Source: Streptomyces niveus
GTDB lineage: Bacteria > Actinomycetota > Actinomycetes > Streptomycetales > Streptomycetaceae
Assembly (NCBI RefSeq): GCF_001723055.1
Contig: NZ_MDCR01000123.1
Coordinates: 1-49,578, forward strand
DNA length: 49,578 nt
Reading direction: 5' to 3'
In this document: one piece after another, positions 15,375-23,900 of the stretch
Position numbering within the stretch: position 1 is the first letter of the stretch
How the letters are laid out: the number at the start of each line of letters is the position of its first letter
Notes under the pieces: generated by a model
The model's database searches: none
What the model saw: the letters and a program-made list of their open reading frames with translations, nothing else
What the model was told of the DNA's origin: nothing
Position numbers and translations under genes: made by a program

Positions 15375-16039
15375 CCGGAGTCCCGGCATCGGCCGAGGGC
15401 GGCCAGGGCAGTAGGCCGGCGCCCGGTGGCAAGCTCGGGGCTGCGGCCGTCAATCAGGCCAGCTTGTGGAACATCGCCAACATCCTCACGATGATGCGGC
15501 TGGTGCTCGTACCGGCCTTCGTGGCGCTGCTCCTCCAGGACGGCGGTTACGACCCGGCCTGGCGCGCCTGGGCGTGGGCCGCGTTCGCCGTAGCCATGAT
15601 CACCGACATCTTCGACGGGCATCTGGCCCGTACGTACAACCTGGTCACCGACTTCGGGAAGATCGCCGATCCGATCGCCGACAAGGCGATCATGGCGGCC
15701 GGGCTGATCAGTCTCTCCGCGCTCGGGGACCTGCCGTGGTGGGTGACCGGCGTGATCCTCTTCCGCGAGCTGGCGATCACGCTGATGAGGTTCTGGGTGA
15801 TCAGGCACGGGGTCATTCCGGCCAGCCGCGGCGGCAAGATGAAGACGCTGGCGCAGGGCACGGCGGTCGGTATGTACGTGCTGGCGCTGACGGGGCCGCT
15901 GGCGACGCTGCGGTTCTGGGTGATGGCGGTCGCGGTCGTGCTGACCGTGCTGACCGGCCTGGACTACGTACGCCAGGCGATCGTCCTACGGAGGGCGGGG
16001 CTGGCCGCCGAGCGGGGCCGGGCGGAGCGCGCTTCGTGA
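15371..16039 (+). CDS. pgsA: CDP-diacylglycerol--glycerol-3-phosphate 3-phosphatidyltransferase
   Basis: The protein has 222 residues and is an integral membrane CDP-alcohol phosphatidyltransferase. The signature DG-AR-G-D-D is intact in [18 protein letters not shown] followed by KIADPIADK. Several hydrophobic helices follow (about residues 35-200). It makes phosphatidylglycerol phosphate, the committed step to phosphatidylglycerol and cardiolipin. It overlaps rimO by 4 nt, so it is translationally coupled. The rimO-pgsA-cinA-clgR order is common in actinobacteria and supports this assignment over other CDP-alcohol transferases such as phosphatidylinositol phosphate synthase. Confidence 0.92.
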   Translation: MTGVPASAEGGQGSRPAPGGKLGAAAVNQASLWNIANILTMMRLVLVPAFVALLLQDGGYDPAWRAWAWAAFAVAMITDIFDGHLARTYNLVTDFGKIADPIADKAIMAAGLISLSALGDLPWWVTGVILFRELAITLMRFWVIRHGVIPASRGGKMKTLAQGTAVGMYVLALTGPLATLRFWVMAVAVVLTVLTGLDYVRQAIVLRRAGLAAERGRAERAS

Positions 16040-16065
16040 CATCCGGGACGGAGGGGGCGTTCGCG

Positions 16066-16635
16066 ATGCGGGACGGGGCCGTACCCGGTGCGGGGAAGGA
16101 TGCGGCGGCCGACGGCGTTCTCCTTGAAGAGGTCGCAGCCCGGGTGCTGGATCTGCTCGTACGCCAGGGCACGACGCTGGCGGTCGCGGAGTCGCTGACC
16201 GGCGGTCTGGTGGCCGCAGAGCTGACGTCCGTCCCCGGCGCCTCCCGGGCGCTTCGCGGGGGAGTCACGGCCTACGCGACGGACGTCAAGCGCGATGTCC
16301 TGGGCGTGGACGGAACACTTCTGGCCGAGCGGGGCGCGGTGGATCCCGAGGTCGCACGGCAGATGGCCGCCGGCGTACGGGACGCACTGGCCGCGGGCTG
16401 GGGCATCGCGACCACGGGGGTCGCGGGCCCCGAGGCACAGGACGGACAGCCCGTGGGCACCGTCTACGTGGCTGTCAGCGGTCCGCACGGTGCCGGGAAA
16501 GTGGCCGCACTGCGGTTGAACGGTGACCGGGCGGAAATCCGTAGAGAGAGTGTGCGGAGCGTGCTGGACCTGCTCTCCGGCGAACTGACCGGGAACGGGC
16601 GGACACAGGATACGGAACGGAACGGGGGGATTTGA
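16066..16635 (+). CDS. cinA: CinA-family nicotinamide-nucleotide amidase (PncC domain)
   Basis: The protein has 189 residues and consists of the CinA C-terminal amidohydrolase domain alone (LAVAESLTGGLVAAELTSVPGAS, GGVTAYA, IATTGVAGPEAQDGQPVGTVY). The family deamidates NMN to nicotinate mononucleotide in pyridine-nucleotide recycling. The N-terminal MoCF-like domain of longer CinA proteins is absent, as is usual in actinobacteria. ATG 16066 is chosen because GGAGGGG lies 9 nt upstream. A GTG at 16036 overlapping the pgsA stop is an alternative that would add 10 residues. It is co-transcribed with pgsA in all likelihood. Confidence 0.88.
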   Translation: MRDGAVPGAGKDAAADGVLLEEVAARVLDLLVRQGTTLAVAESLTGGLVAAELTSVPGASRALRGGVTAYATDVKRDVLGVDGTLLAERGAVDPEVARQMAAGVRDALAAGWGIATTGVAGPEAQDGQPVGTVYVAVSGPHGAGKVAALRLNGDRAEIRRESVRSVLDLLSGELTGNGRTQDTERNGGI

Positions 16636-16744
16636 TGTTTGCAGCCCTGAGTGAACACGACATCGCTCCCCGCACGGCCGCAGCGCGAGGCGGTACGGTG
16701 GGGCGAGAAGGTTGCGGCTACGCGGTCCGAGGAGGGAGCCACCG

Positions 16745-17128
16745 ATGATTCTGCTCCGTCGCCTGCTTGGTGACGTACTGCGTCGGCAGCGCCAGCGCCA
16801 GGGCCGTACTCTGCGCGAAGTCTCCTCGTCCGCCCGAGTCTCGCTCGGCTATCTCTCCGAGGTGGAGCGGGGGCAGAAGGAGGCTTCTTCCGAGCTGCTC
16901 TCCGCTATCTGCGACGCGCTTGACGTACGGATGTCCGAGCTCATGCGCGAAGTGAGCGACGAACTGTCGCTGGCCGAACTGGCCGCGTCCGCAGCGGCCG
17001 CCGAGCCGGTGCCCGCGGCGGTACGCCCGATGCTCAATTCCGTCTCCGTGACGTCGGTGGCAGGTGTGCCGACGGAGCGGGTGACCATCAAGGCGCCTGC
17101 GGAAGCGGTGAATGTCGTCGCCGCTTGA
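16745..17128 (+). CDS. clgR: ClgR-like XRE-family activator of Clp protease genes
   Basis: The protein has 127 residues. A Cro/CI-type HTH fills about residues 12-68 ([19 protein letters not shown], then [16 protein letters not shown]). It ends in NVVAA: two C-terminal alanines are the ClpP-degradation signal described for the S. lividans regulators ClgR and PopR. The position after pgsA-cinA is the classic clgR position in actinobacteria. ClgR activates clpP1P2, clpC and lon and is itself a Clp substrate, so its level follows protease load. GGAGGG lies 8 nt before the ATG. The 109-nt gap after cinA probably contains its own promoter; I saw no clear ClgR operator. Confidence 0.88.
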   Translation: MILLRRLLGDVLRRQRQRQGRTLREVSSSARVSLGYLSEVERGQKEASSELLSAICDALDVRMSELMREVSDELSLAELAASAAAAEPVPAAVRPMLNSVSVTSVAGVPTERVTIKAPAEAVNVVAA

Positions 17129-17152
17129 TCCGCACGGCGTGACCGAGGCCTG

Positions 17153-17185
17153 AGCCCCGGACGGTCCCAGTGACCGGCCGGGGCT
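17153..17185 (+). terminator. Hairpin terminator after clgR
   Basis: The arms AGCCCCGG (17153-17160) and CCGGGGCT (17178-17185) pair perfectly, with a nested GGTC/GACC stem in between. The hairpin is followed by a T-containing stretch and lies 25 nt past the clgR stop. Confidence 0.7.
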
Positions 17186-17218
17186 TCTGCTTTGCCCGTT
17201 CGCGGCCGGCGGGGGCGC

Positions 17219-17253
17219 GGTTCACCTCTCGGGTGACCTCTCACGGGTGAACC
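17219..17253. promoter_or_regulatory. Inverted and direct repeats upstream of dpsB, candidate operator
   Basis: GGTTCACC (17219-17226) and GGTGAACC (17246-17253) form a perfect 8-bp inverted repeat. Inside it GGGTGACC (17231-17238) is a near-direct repeat of the right arm, 15 bp away. It lies about 80 nt before the dpsB ATG. The half-site GTTCACC resembles Streptomyces PhoP direct-repeat units, but those are spaced 11 nt, so the binding protein is unknown. Confidence 0.4.
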
Positions 17254-17333
17254 TTGGCAATTTTTCCGAAATGAGCCTTTTGGGGTCTTGTGCCATGGTG
17301 GGCGTACGTGTGAACGGAACTGGAGGACGCCCC

Positions 17334-17804
17334 ATGTCTGTCGTCAAGAGCTCACTGCCCGAGGCGGATCTGAAGCTGGTCGGCGAGGCGCTGCAGGGCG
17401 CACTCGTGGATCTGCTCGATCTCTCACTGGTGGCCAAGCAGGTGCACTGGAACATCGTCGGGCCGCGCTTCCGGTCCGTACACCTCCAGCTCGACGAGGT
17501 CGTCACCACGGCCCGCCAGCACTCGGACACGGTGGCGGAGCGGGCCGCGGCGATCGGCGTGACCCCGGACGGCCGCGCGGCGACGGTGGCGGCGCAGAGC
17601 GCGATCGGCACCGTTCCCAGCGGCTGGATCAAGGACACGGACGCCGTACGGACGCTGGTGGACGCCCTCAGCGCGGTGGTCGTGCGCATGCGCGAGCGGA
17701 TCAGGGCCACGGACCAGCCCGACCCGATCACCCAGGACATCCTGATCGGCCTGACGGCGGATCTCGAGAAGCACGCGTGGATGTTCCAGGCGGAGAGCGG
17801 TTGA
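17334..17804 (+). CDS. dpsB: Dps-family ferritin-like protein (DpsB type)
   Basis: The protein has 156 residues and is a four-helix ferritin-like Dps. The ferroxidase region is visible in KQVHWNIVGPRFRSVHLQLDEVV, with the His, Asp and Glu ligands shared between subunits in this family. The C-terminal helix LTADLEKHAWMFQAESG has no long basic tail, so DNA binding by the usual Dps tail is uncertain. Dps proteins oxidise and store iron with peroxide and compact the nucleoid under stress. The chromosomal position matches DpsB (SCO5756 as I recall) rather than DpsA or DpsC. ATG 17334 has GGAGG 7 nt upstream, whereas longer in-frame starts have none. Confidence 0.87.
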   Translation: MSVVKSSLPEADLKLVGEALQGALVDLLDLSLVAKQVHWNIVGPRFRSVHLQLDEVVTTARQHSDTVAERAAAIGVTPDGRAATVAAQSAIGTVPSGWIKDTDAVRTLVDALSAVVVRMRERIRATDQPDPITQDILIGLTADLEKHAWMFQAESG

Positions 17805-17935
17805 GGCGGGTGAGCCGGGTGCGGGTACGTCGCGTGGTGTGCCCCGGTAAGGGTCGCCCATGCGCCGTGCACGCCTCCGATGCGCCCTTCCGCCGGATAC
17901 GCGGGCCGGTCTAGCTTCGGTCTGAGGAGGCGGCC

Positions 17936-18232
17936 ATGGCACGGCGACGGATCCTTCTGCCGGCTCTCGCCCTGGGCGGGCTGTGGTGGTGGGCCGTACT
18001 GCGGCTCGCGCTGGCGCCCGAGCACGCCGGGGTCATCGAGGGGGCGGTGGCGGCGGGCGGCTGGGGGCTGAGCCTGCTGCCGGTGCACGCGGCGGCCCGT
18101 ACGTCGGTGAGATCCGGGAAGGGCGCCGTCGCGGCGGTCGAGGGATCCGTACCTGAGATCCCGGAGGGTCCGGACGGCCGCCGGGACGGATCTCAGGGGA
18201 CGGGGCCCAGCTGGCAGCGGGGGCACCAGTAG
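17936..18232 (+). CDS. Small hypothetical membrane protein
   Basis: The product is 98 residues. A good Shine-Dalgarno, GAGGAGG, lies just before ATG 17936, and the N-terminus is basic then hydrophobic (ILLPALALGGLWWWAVLRLAL), followed by a second apolar stretch around residues 33-52, so one or two membrane helices are likely. The C-terminal half is Gly/Pro/charged and low complexity. Its last 40 nt overlap the end of the convergent nei gene, so the true stop may be correct but the tail is unconstrained. I do not recognise a family. Confidence 0.55.
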   Translation: MARRRILLPALALGGLWWWAVLRLALAPEHAGVIEGAVAAGGWGLSLLPVHAAARTSVRSGKGAVAAVEGSVPEIPEGPDGRRDGSQGTGPSWQRGHQ

Positions 18233-18945
18233 ACGGGGCGGTCGTCCTCGGTCGTCTTGCTGATGGGGGTGCCGCAGCGGCGGCAGGGGAGGCCGCCGCG
18301 GCCGTATACGTACAGATGACGGCGCGATCGTGCCCGGTTGGCCTCCAGCAGCTTCTTCGCGGCCGTCACCAGCTGCTGGGGGGCCGGCAGGTCCCCGATG
18401 GGCAGCCAGGGAGTGGTACGGGCGAGGAAGCAGGTCTCGCACCGGAAGACGTTGCCGATGCCCGCGAGATTGCGCTGGTCCAGCAGCGCCTCCCCGACGG
18501 TGCGGGCCGGGTCGGCGAGCAGATTGCGCAGGGCGGTGTCCGGGTCCCAGTCCGGCCCGAGGATGTCCGGGCCCAGGTGGCCCACCACGCTCTCCTCGTC
18601 CGCGGTCTGGAGGAGTTCGAGTACGGGGAGCCGGTAGCCGACGGCGACGCGTTCGGCGTTGCCGAGGACGGCCCTGATCTGGTGGCCGGGACCGCCGCGC
18701 CAGCGCTCGTCGGGGCCGTACACCCGCCAGGCTCCGTCCATCCGCAGATGTGAGTGGAGGGTGAGGCCGCCCTCGACGCGGGTCAGGATGTGCTTGCCGC
18801 GCGGGGTGACGTCCAGGACCGTCCGGCCGGTGAGGTCGGCGGTCGCGAACCGGGGGACGCGGAGGTCGGACCGGGTCAGCAGCCGCCCGGCGAGGGCGGT
18901 GTGCAGGCGCTGGGCGGTCTGCAGGACGGTGTCACCTTCGGGCAT
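18193..18945 (-). CDS. nei: Fpg/Nei-family DNA glycosylase/AP lyase (Nei2-like endonuclease VIII)
   Basis: The protein has 250 residues. It starts MPEGDT, giving the catalytic Pro2 and Glu3 of the Fpg/Nei family; the conserved Lys is in PRGKHIL. The H2TH region contains LLDQRNLAGIGNVFRCE. A C-terminal zinc finger has CRRCG and CPRC (about residues 220-245). It removes oxidised bases by base-excision repair with beta/delta-elimination. The Asp at position 5 and MPEGDT favour Nei over Fpg (usually MPELPE). It follows lhr by 93 nt on the same strand, and a nei next to lhr is also seen in Mycobacterium. Its 3' end overlaps the small membrane gene on the other strand. Confidence 0.92.
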   Translation of the reverse strand: MPEGDTVLQTAQRLHTALAGRLLTRSDLRVPRFATADLTGRTVLDVTPRGKHILTRVEGGLTLHSHLRMDGAWRVYGPDERWRGGPGHQIRAVLGNAERVAVGYRLPVLELLQTADEESVVGHLGPDILGPDWDPDTALRNLLADPARTVGEALLDQRNLAGIGNVFRCETCFLARTTPWLPIGDLPAPQQLVTAAKKLLEANRARSRRHLYVYGRGGLPCRRCGTPISKTTEDDRPVYWCPRCQLGPVP

Positions 18946-19038
18946 GTTTCCATCATGCGCGAGAGGGCCGCCGCGGCGGGCGGCGTACGGGGTGTGGCGT
19001 GCGCGGATGTACGGCGCCGAGGCTGCCCGTGCCTTGTC

Positions 19039-22000
19039 TCAGGCCCGCAGACGCAGACCCCTCGGGGTGGCGTGGAAGCCCGCCGACTCCAGGACACGGC
19101 CCACGGGTGAGGTCAGTGCCTGTTCCCCGTTGGCCCGCTCCACCGTGACCGTACCGAGCGCGCCGGCGCGGGCGGCGGCGGCCAGGGCCTCGGCAGCCGC
19201 GCGCAGCGCCGTGTCGTCGGCCGCGTCCGGACGGTCCGGTCCGGTGGCTTCCTCGCCCGGCCAGGCGAGAAGGGTCTTGCCGCCCCGTTCCATGTACAGC
19301 GTCAGCGTGCCGTCGACGAGGACGACCAGGGAGCCCGCCTTGCGGCCCGGCTTGTGCCCGGCGCCGGCCGGCGGGTCCGGCCAGGGCAACGCCGCTCCGT
19401 ACGCGTTGGCGGGGTCGGCGGCGGCCAGGACCACGGCGCGCGGCGACGGGTCGGACGCGGCGCGGTCACGGGCCGTGGAGGCCGCGCGGAGCCGGTCCAC
19501 CGCGCCGTCCATGGCGAACTGGGCGGCGCCGAGGCCTTCGACGACATAGCCGCGGCGTGCCTGCCCGCTGTCCTCGAAGGCGGACAGCACCCGGTACACG
19601 GCCGAGAAGCCGCCCTCGACGCCCTCCGAGGCGACGGCGCCACGGGTCACCACGCCGTGCCGGTCCAGGAGGGTGCGGGCCAGCGCGTGGGCGCGGCGCG
19701 TGGTGTCCGGATCGGCGGCAGGAAGGAGCGACCAGCGTCCGCTCACGGTCGGCGGGCCCGTACGGGAGGCGGGCCGGGCGGCGGCGGTGAGGGTGCCGTA
19801 ACGGCCGCGTGGGACGGTCCGTTTGGCGCGGTGCGCCGTGGAGCCCGCCGTACGCCCGGAGCCGAGGAGCGAGCGCAGCGGTGCCAGGGTGTCGTTGGTC
19901 AGCCGCCCCGACCAGGCCAGGTCCCAGACGGCGTCGGCCAGTTGGGGATCGGTGACGTCGGGGTGGGTGGTGGCCCGTACCTGGTCGGCGATCTGACGGA
20001 AGAACAGGCCGTAGCCGCCGACGAGCGTGGTGAGGACCGATTCGTGCAGCGCCGTCAGTTCAAGAGGATGCGGCGGCGGGAGCAACAGGGGCGCCGAGTC
20101 GGCCGGATAGAGGGAGATCCAGCCGTCCTTGCCGGGCAGGGCCCCGGCGCCCGCCCAGAGGACTTCGCCGGTGGTGGTCAGCTCGTCGAGGAGCGTCGGG
20201 GTGTACCCCATGACGCGGGAGGGCAGCACCAGCTTCTCCAGCGCGGACGCCGGGATGGGCGCGCCCTGCAACTGCTCGATCGCACGGGCCAGTCCGTCGA
20301 TGCCGCGCAGACCGTGGCTGCCCAGATGCTGCCACTGCGGCAGGAACGTGGCGAGCGCGGCGGGCGGCACCGGCTCCAGCTCGTGGCGCAGCGCGGCGAG
20401 CGACCGGCGGCGCAGCCGGCGCAGGACCGTGGCGTCGCACCACTCCTGGCCGATCCCGGACGGATGGAACTCGCCCTGGACGACCCGGCCGCCGGCGGCG
20501 AGGCGTTGGAGCGCGCCTTCGGTGACCGCGGGGCCGAGCCCGAAGCGGGCGGCGGCGGCGGAGGAGGTGAACGGGCCGTGCGTGCGCGCGTAACGGGCCA
20601 GGAGATCGCCGAGGGGGTCCTTGACGGGCTCGGTGAACGCCTCGGGGACGCCGACCGGCAGGGCGGTGCCGAGGGCGTCACGCAGCCGGCCCGCGTCCTC
20701 GATCGCCGCCCAGTACTCGGCGCCGCCGATCCGGACCTGGATGGCGCGGCGGGACGCGGCGAGGTCGGCAGGCCATCGCGCCTCGGACCCGCGCTCCGTC
20801 AACTCGGCGTCGGTGAGCGGCCCGAGGACCCGCAGCAGGTCGGCGACGCCCTCGATGTCCTTGACGCGTCGGTCGTCGGTGAGCCACCGCAGCTCGCGCT
20901 CCAGCTCCTCCAGGACGTCGGCGTCCAGCAGCTCGCGCAGCTCGGCCTGACCGAGGAGTTCGGCCAGCAGCCGGGAGTCGAGGGAGAGGGCGGCGGCGCG
21001 CCGCTCCGCGAGGGGGGAGTCACCCTCATACAGAAACTGCGCGACATAGCCGAAGAGGAGCGAGCGGGCGAACGGGGACGGTTCGGTGGTCGTGACCTCG
21101 ACAAGACGGACCCGACGGGACTCGATGTCGCCCATCAGCTCCGTGAGGCCCGGCACGTCGAAGACGTCCTGGAGACATTCCCGCACGGCCTCCAGGACGA
21201 TGGGGAACGAGCCGAACTCGCTCGCCACCTGGAGGAGTTGGGAGGCGCGTTGACGCTGCTGCCAGAGCGGGGTGCGCTTGCCGGGGCTACGGCGCGGCAG
21301 CAGCAGGGCGCGCGCCGCGCACTCACGGAAGCGGGCGGCGAACAGCGCGGAGCCGCCCACCTGATCGGTGACGATCTGCCCGATCTCGCCGCCCTCGAAG
21401 GCGACATCACCGGCGCCGACCGGCGCCTGCTGGTCGTCGTACGTCGTATCGAGCGCCACCGGGTCCTGGTCGAGGAGGTCCAGACTCATCAGGTCGGCGT
21501 CCGGCAGCCGCAGCACGATGCCGTCGTCGGCGTGCATGACCTGGGCGTCCATCCCGTACCGCTCGGCGAGGCGGGCGCCGAGGGCCAGCGCCCACGGCGC
21601 GTGCACCTGGGCGCCGAACGGGGAGTGGATGACGACCCGCCAGTCGCCCAGGTCGTCCCGGAACCGCTCCACGAGGATCGTGCGGTCGTCGGGGACATGA
21701 CCGCAGGCGCGGCGCTGCTCGTCCAGATACGCCAGGACGTTGTTCGCCGCCCAGGCGTCGAGGCCGGCGGCCAGCAACCGAAGCCGGCCGTCCTCCGGGG
21801 ACAGCGCGCCGACCTCGCGCAGGAACGCCCCCACCGCGCGGCCCAGTTCGAGCGGGCGGCCCAGTTGGTCGCCCTTCCAGAAAGGCAGCCGGCCCGGCAC
21901 TCCGGGGGCGGGGGAGACCAGCACCTGGTCGCGGGTGATGTCCTCGATCCGCCACGAGGTCGTGCCGAGTGTGAAGACGTCGCCGACGCGCGACTCGTAG

Positions 22001-23730
22001 ACCATCTCCTCGTCCAGCTCGCCCACCCGGCCGCCGCCCTTGCGGCCCTTGCCGTCGCCGGAACCGGCCCCGGAGGCACCGGCGAGGAACACTCCGAACA
22101 GACCGCGGTCGGGGATCGTGCCGCCCGAGGTGACGGCGAGGCGCTGCGCACCGGGGCGGCCGGTGACCGTGCCCGTCACGCGGTCCCACACCACACGGGG
22201 GCGCAGCTCGGCGAACGCGTCGGACGGATAGCGGCCCGCGAGCATGTCGAGGACGGCGGTGAACGCGGACTCGGGGAGCGAGGCGAACGGCGCCGCGCGG
22301 CGGGCCAGCGCCAGCAGGTCGTCGGCCTGCCAGGTGTCGAGCGCGACGGTCGCGACGAGCTGCTGCGCCAGCACGTCCAGCGGATTGGCCGGGATCCGCA
22401 GCGCCTCGATGGAGCCGGTACGCATCCGTTCGGTGACGACGGCGGCCTGCACCAGATCGCCCCGGTACTTCGGGAAGACGACGCCCGTGGAGACCGCGCC
22501 CACCTGGTGGCCCGCGCGGCCCACCCGCTGGAGACCGGAGGCCACCGACGGAGGTGACTCGACCTGGACGACCAGGTCCACCGCACCCATGTCGATTCCC
22601 AGCTCCAGGCTGGAGGTGGCGACGACGGCGGGCAGCCGGCCCGCCTTCAGGTCCTCCTCCACCCGGGCCCGCTGCTCCTTGGAGACCGAACCGTGGTGGG
22701 CGCGGGCCAGGAGGGGCGGGGCGCCCTTGGCGGCGCCCGACTCGGCCATGACCTCGGCGGGGGAGTGGGCTTCGGGCATGGCCTCGCCCGTGGCCCGTTC
22801 GTACGCGATCTCGTTGAGCCTGTTGCAGAGGCGCTCGGCCAGGCGCCGGGAGTTGGTGAAGACGATCGTCGAACGGTGCGCCTGGACGAGGTCGGCGATG
22901 CGCTCCTCGACGTGCGGCCAGATCGACGGCTTGTCGCCGTCGCCCCCGGCGCCGCCGCTCCCGCTGTCGGCCGCCGGGGACCCGCCCAGCTCGCCCAGGT
23001 CCTCGACGGGGACGACCACCGACAGGTCGAACTCCTTCCCGGAAGGAGGCTGCACGATCTCCACCCGGCGCTGGGGGGAGAGATAGCGGGCGACCTCGTC
23101 CACCGGACGCACCGTGGCCGACAGGCCGATACGGCGGGCCGGGCGCGGCAGCAGCTCGTCGAGCCGTTCCAGGGAGACCGCGAGATGGGCGCCGCGCTTC
23201 GTCCCCGCGACGGCGTGGACCTCGTCCAGGATCACCGTCTCGACTCCGGCCAGGGCGTCGCGCGCCGACGACGTGAGCATCAGGAAGAGGGATTCGGGGG
23301 TGGTGATCAGGATGTCCGGCGGCTTGGTGGCCATCGAGCGGCGCTCGGCGGCCGGGGTGTCGCCGGAACGGATGCCGACCCGGATCTCCGGCTCGGGCTG
23401 TCCGAGGCGGACGGACTCCTGCCGGATGCCGGTGAGCGGGCTGCGCAGATTGCGCTCCACGTCCACCGCCAGGGCCTTGAGCGGGGACACGTACAGCACA
23501 CGGCAGCGCTTGCGCGCCTCGGCGGGCGGGGGCACCGAGGCCAGCCGGTCCAGGGCGGCGAGGAAGGCGGCCAGGGTCTTCCCGGAGCCGGTCGGGGCCA
23601 CCACCAGCACGTCCGAGCCCTCGGCGATGGCACGCCAGGCACCCTCCTGCGCGGCGGTGGGCGCGGAGAAGGCCCCGCTGAACCAGCTGCGGGTCGCGGG
23701 CGAGAACGAGTCGAGTGCGGTGCCGGACAT
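19039..23730 (-). CDS. lhr: Large Lhr-type superfamily 2 ATP-dependent helicase
   Basis: The protein has 1563 residues, the size typical of actinobacterial Lhr. Helicase motifs are intact: Walker A APTGSGKT near residue 55, DEVH box in VILDEVHAV near residue 170, GLSATVRP, TIVFTNSRRLAERL, and motif VI in VGRAGHQVG near residue 410. A winged-helix/beta-barrel region and a long C-terminal domain follow. Mycobacterial Lhr is a 3'-to-5' translocase that unwinds DNA:RNA and DNA duplexes and is linked to damage repair. Start ATG 23730 gives MSGTALDSF directly before the Q-motif region; upstream in-frame sequence looks non-coding. A Gly/Ser-rich linker (about residues 245-262) interrupts the RecA1-RecA2 junction. 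It is transcribed toward nei and diverges from the AraC gene. Confidence 0.94.
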   Translation of the reverse strand: MSGTALDSFSPATRSWFSGAFSAPTAAQEGAWRAIAEGSDVLVVAPTGSGKTLAAFLAALDRLASVPPPAEARKRCRVLYVSPLKALAVDVERNLRSPLTGIRQESVRLGQPEPEIRVGIRSGDTPAAERRSMATKPPDILITTPESLFLMLTSSARDALAGVETVILDEVHAVAGTKRGAHLAVSLERLDELLPRPARRIGLSATVRPVDEVARYLSPQRRVEIVQPPSGKEFDLSVVVPVEDLGELGGSPAADSGSGGAGGDGDKPSIWPHVEERIADLVQAHRSTIVFTNSRRLAERLCNRLNEIAYERATGEAMPEAHSPAEVMAESGAAKGAPPLLARAHHGSVSKEQRARVEEDLKAGRLPAVVATSSLELGIDMGAVDLVVQVESPPSVASGLQRVGRAGHQVGAVSTGVVFPKYRGDLVQAAVVTERMRTGSIEALRIPANPLDVLAQQLVATVALDTWQADDLLALARRAAPFASLPESAFTAVLDMLAGRYPSDAFAELRPRVVWDRVTGTVTGRPGAQRLAVTSGGTIPDRGLFGVFLAGASGAGSGDGKGRKGGGRVGELDEEMVYESRVGDVFTLGTTSWRIEDITRDQVLVSPAPGVPGRLPFWKGDQLGRPLELGRAVGAFLREVGALSPEDGRLRLLAAGLDAWAANNVLAYLDEQRRACGHVPDDRTILVERFRDDLGDWRVVIHSPFGAQVHAPWALALGARLAERYGMDAQVMHADDGIVLRLPDADLMSLDLLDQDPVALDTTYDDQQAPVGAGDVAFEGGEIGQIVTDQVGGSALFAARFRECAARALLLPRRSPGKRTPLWQQRQRASQLLQVASEFGSFPIVLEAVRECLQDVFDVPGLTELMGDIESRRVRLVEVTTTEPSPFARSLLFGYVAQFLYEGDSPLAERRAAALSLDSRLLAELLGQAELRELLDADVLEELERELRWLTDDRRVKDIEGVADLLRVLGPLTDAELTERGSEARWPADLAASRRAIQVRIGGAEYWAAIEDAGRLRDALGTALPVGVPEAFTEPVKDPLGDLLARYARTHGPFTSSAAAARFGLGPAVTEGALQRLAAGGRVVQGEFHPSGIGQEWCDATVLRRLRRRSLAALRHELEPVPPAALATFLPQWQHLGSHGLRGIDGLARAIEQLQGAPIPASALEKLVLPSRVMGYTPTLLDELTTTGEVLWAGAGALPGKDGWISLYPADSAPLLLPPPHPLELTALHESVLTTLVGGYGLFFRQIADQVRATTHPDVTDPQLADAVWDLAWSGRLTNDTLAPLRSLLGSGRTAGSTAHRAKRTVPRGRYGTLTAAARPASRTGPPTVSGRWSLLPAADPDTTRRAHALARTLLDRHGVVTRGAVASEGVEGGFSAVYRVLSAFEDSGQARRGYVVEGLGAAQFAMDGAVDRLRAASTARDRAASDPSPRAVVLAAADPANAYGAALPWPDPPAGAGHKPGRKAGSLVVLVDGTLTLYMERGGKTLLAWPGEEATGPDRPDAADDTALRAAAEALAAAARAGALGTVTVERANGEQALTSPVGRVLESAGFHATPRGLRLRA

Positions 23731-23900
23731 TCCCCCATCGTGCACCCGACCACTGACAATCGCCCGGACCTGCGGAAACGGGGCACCGGACGCGGCGGAG
23801 AGCGGGGGCTCGGCGAGCCGGGGGCGGCGAGAGGGGCGTGGGACCGCAGCGCGGGGAAACCGGGAGGTGGGGCGGGGCGCGGCCGGTGCAGACTGGAGCC

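Noticed and set aside
16650..16744. ClgR autoregulatory operator upstream of clgR
   Set aside because: GTTGCGGCTACGCG near 16711 only partly resembles the GTTCGC-N5-GCG motif; too weak to report as a feature.
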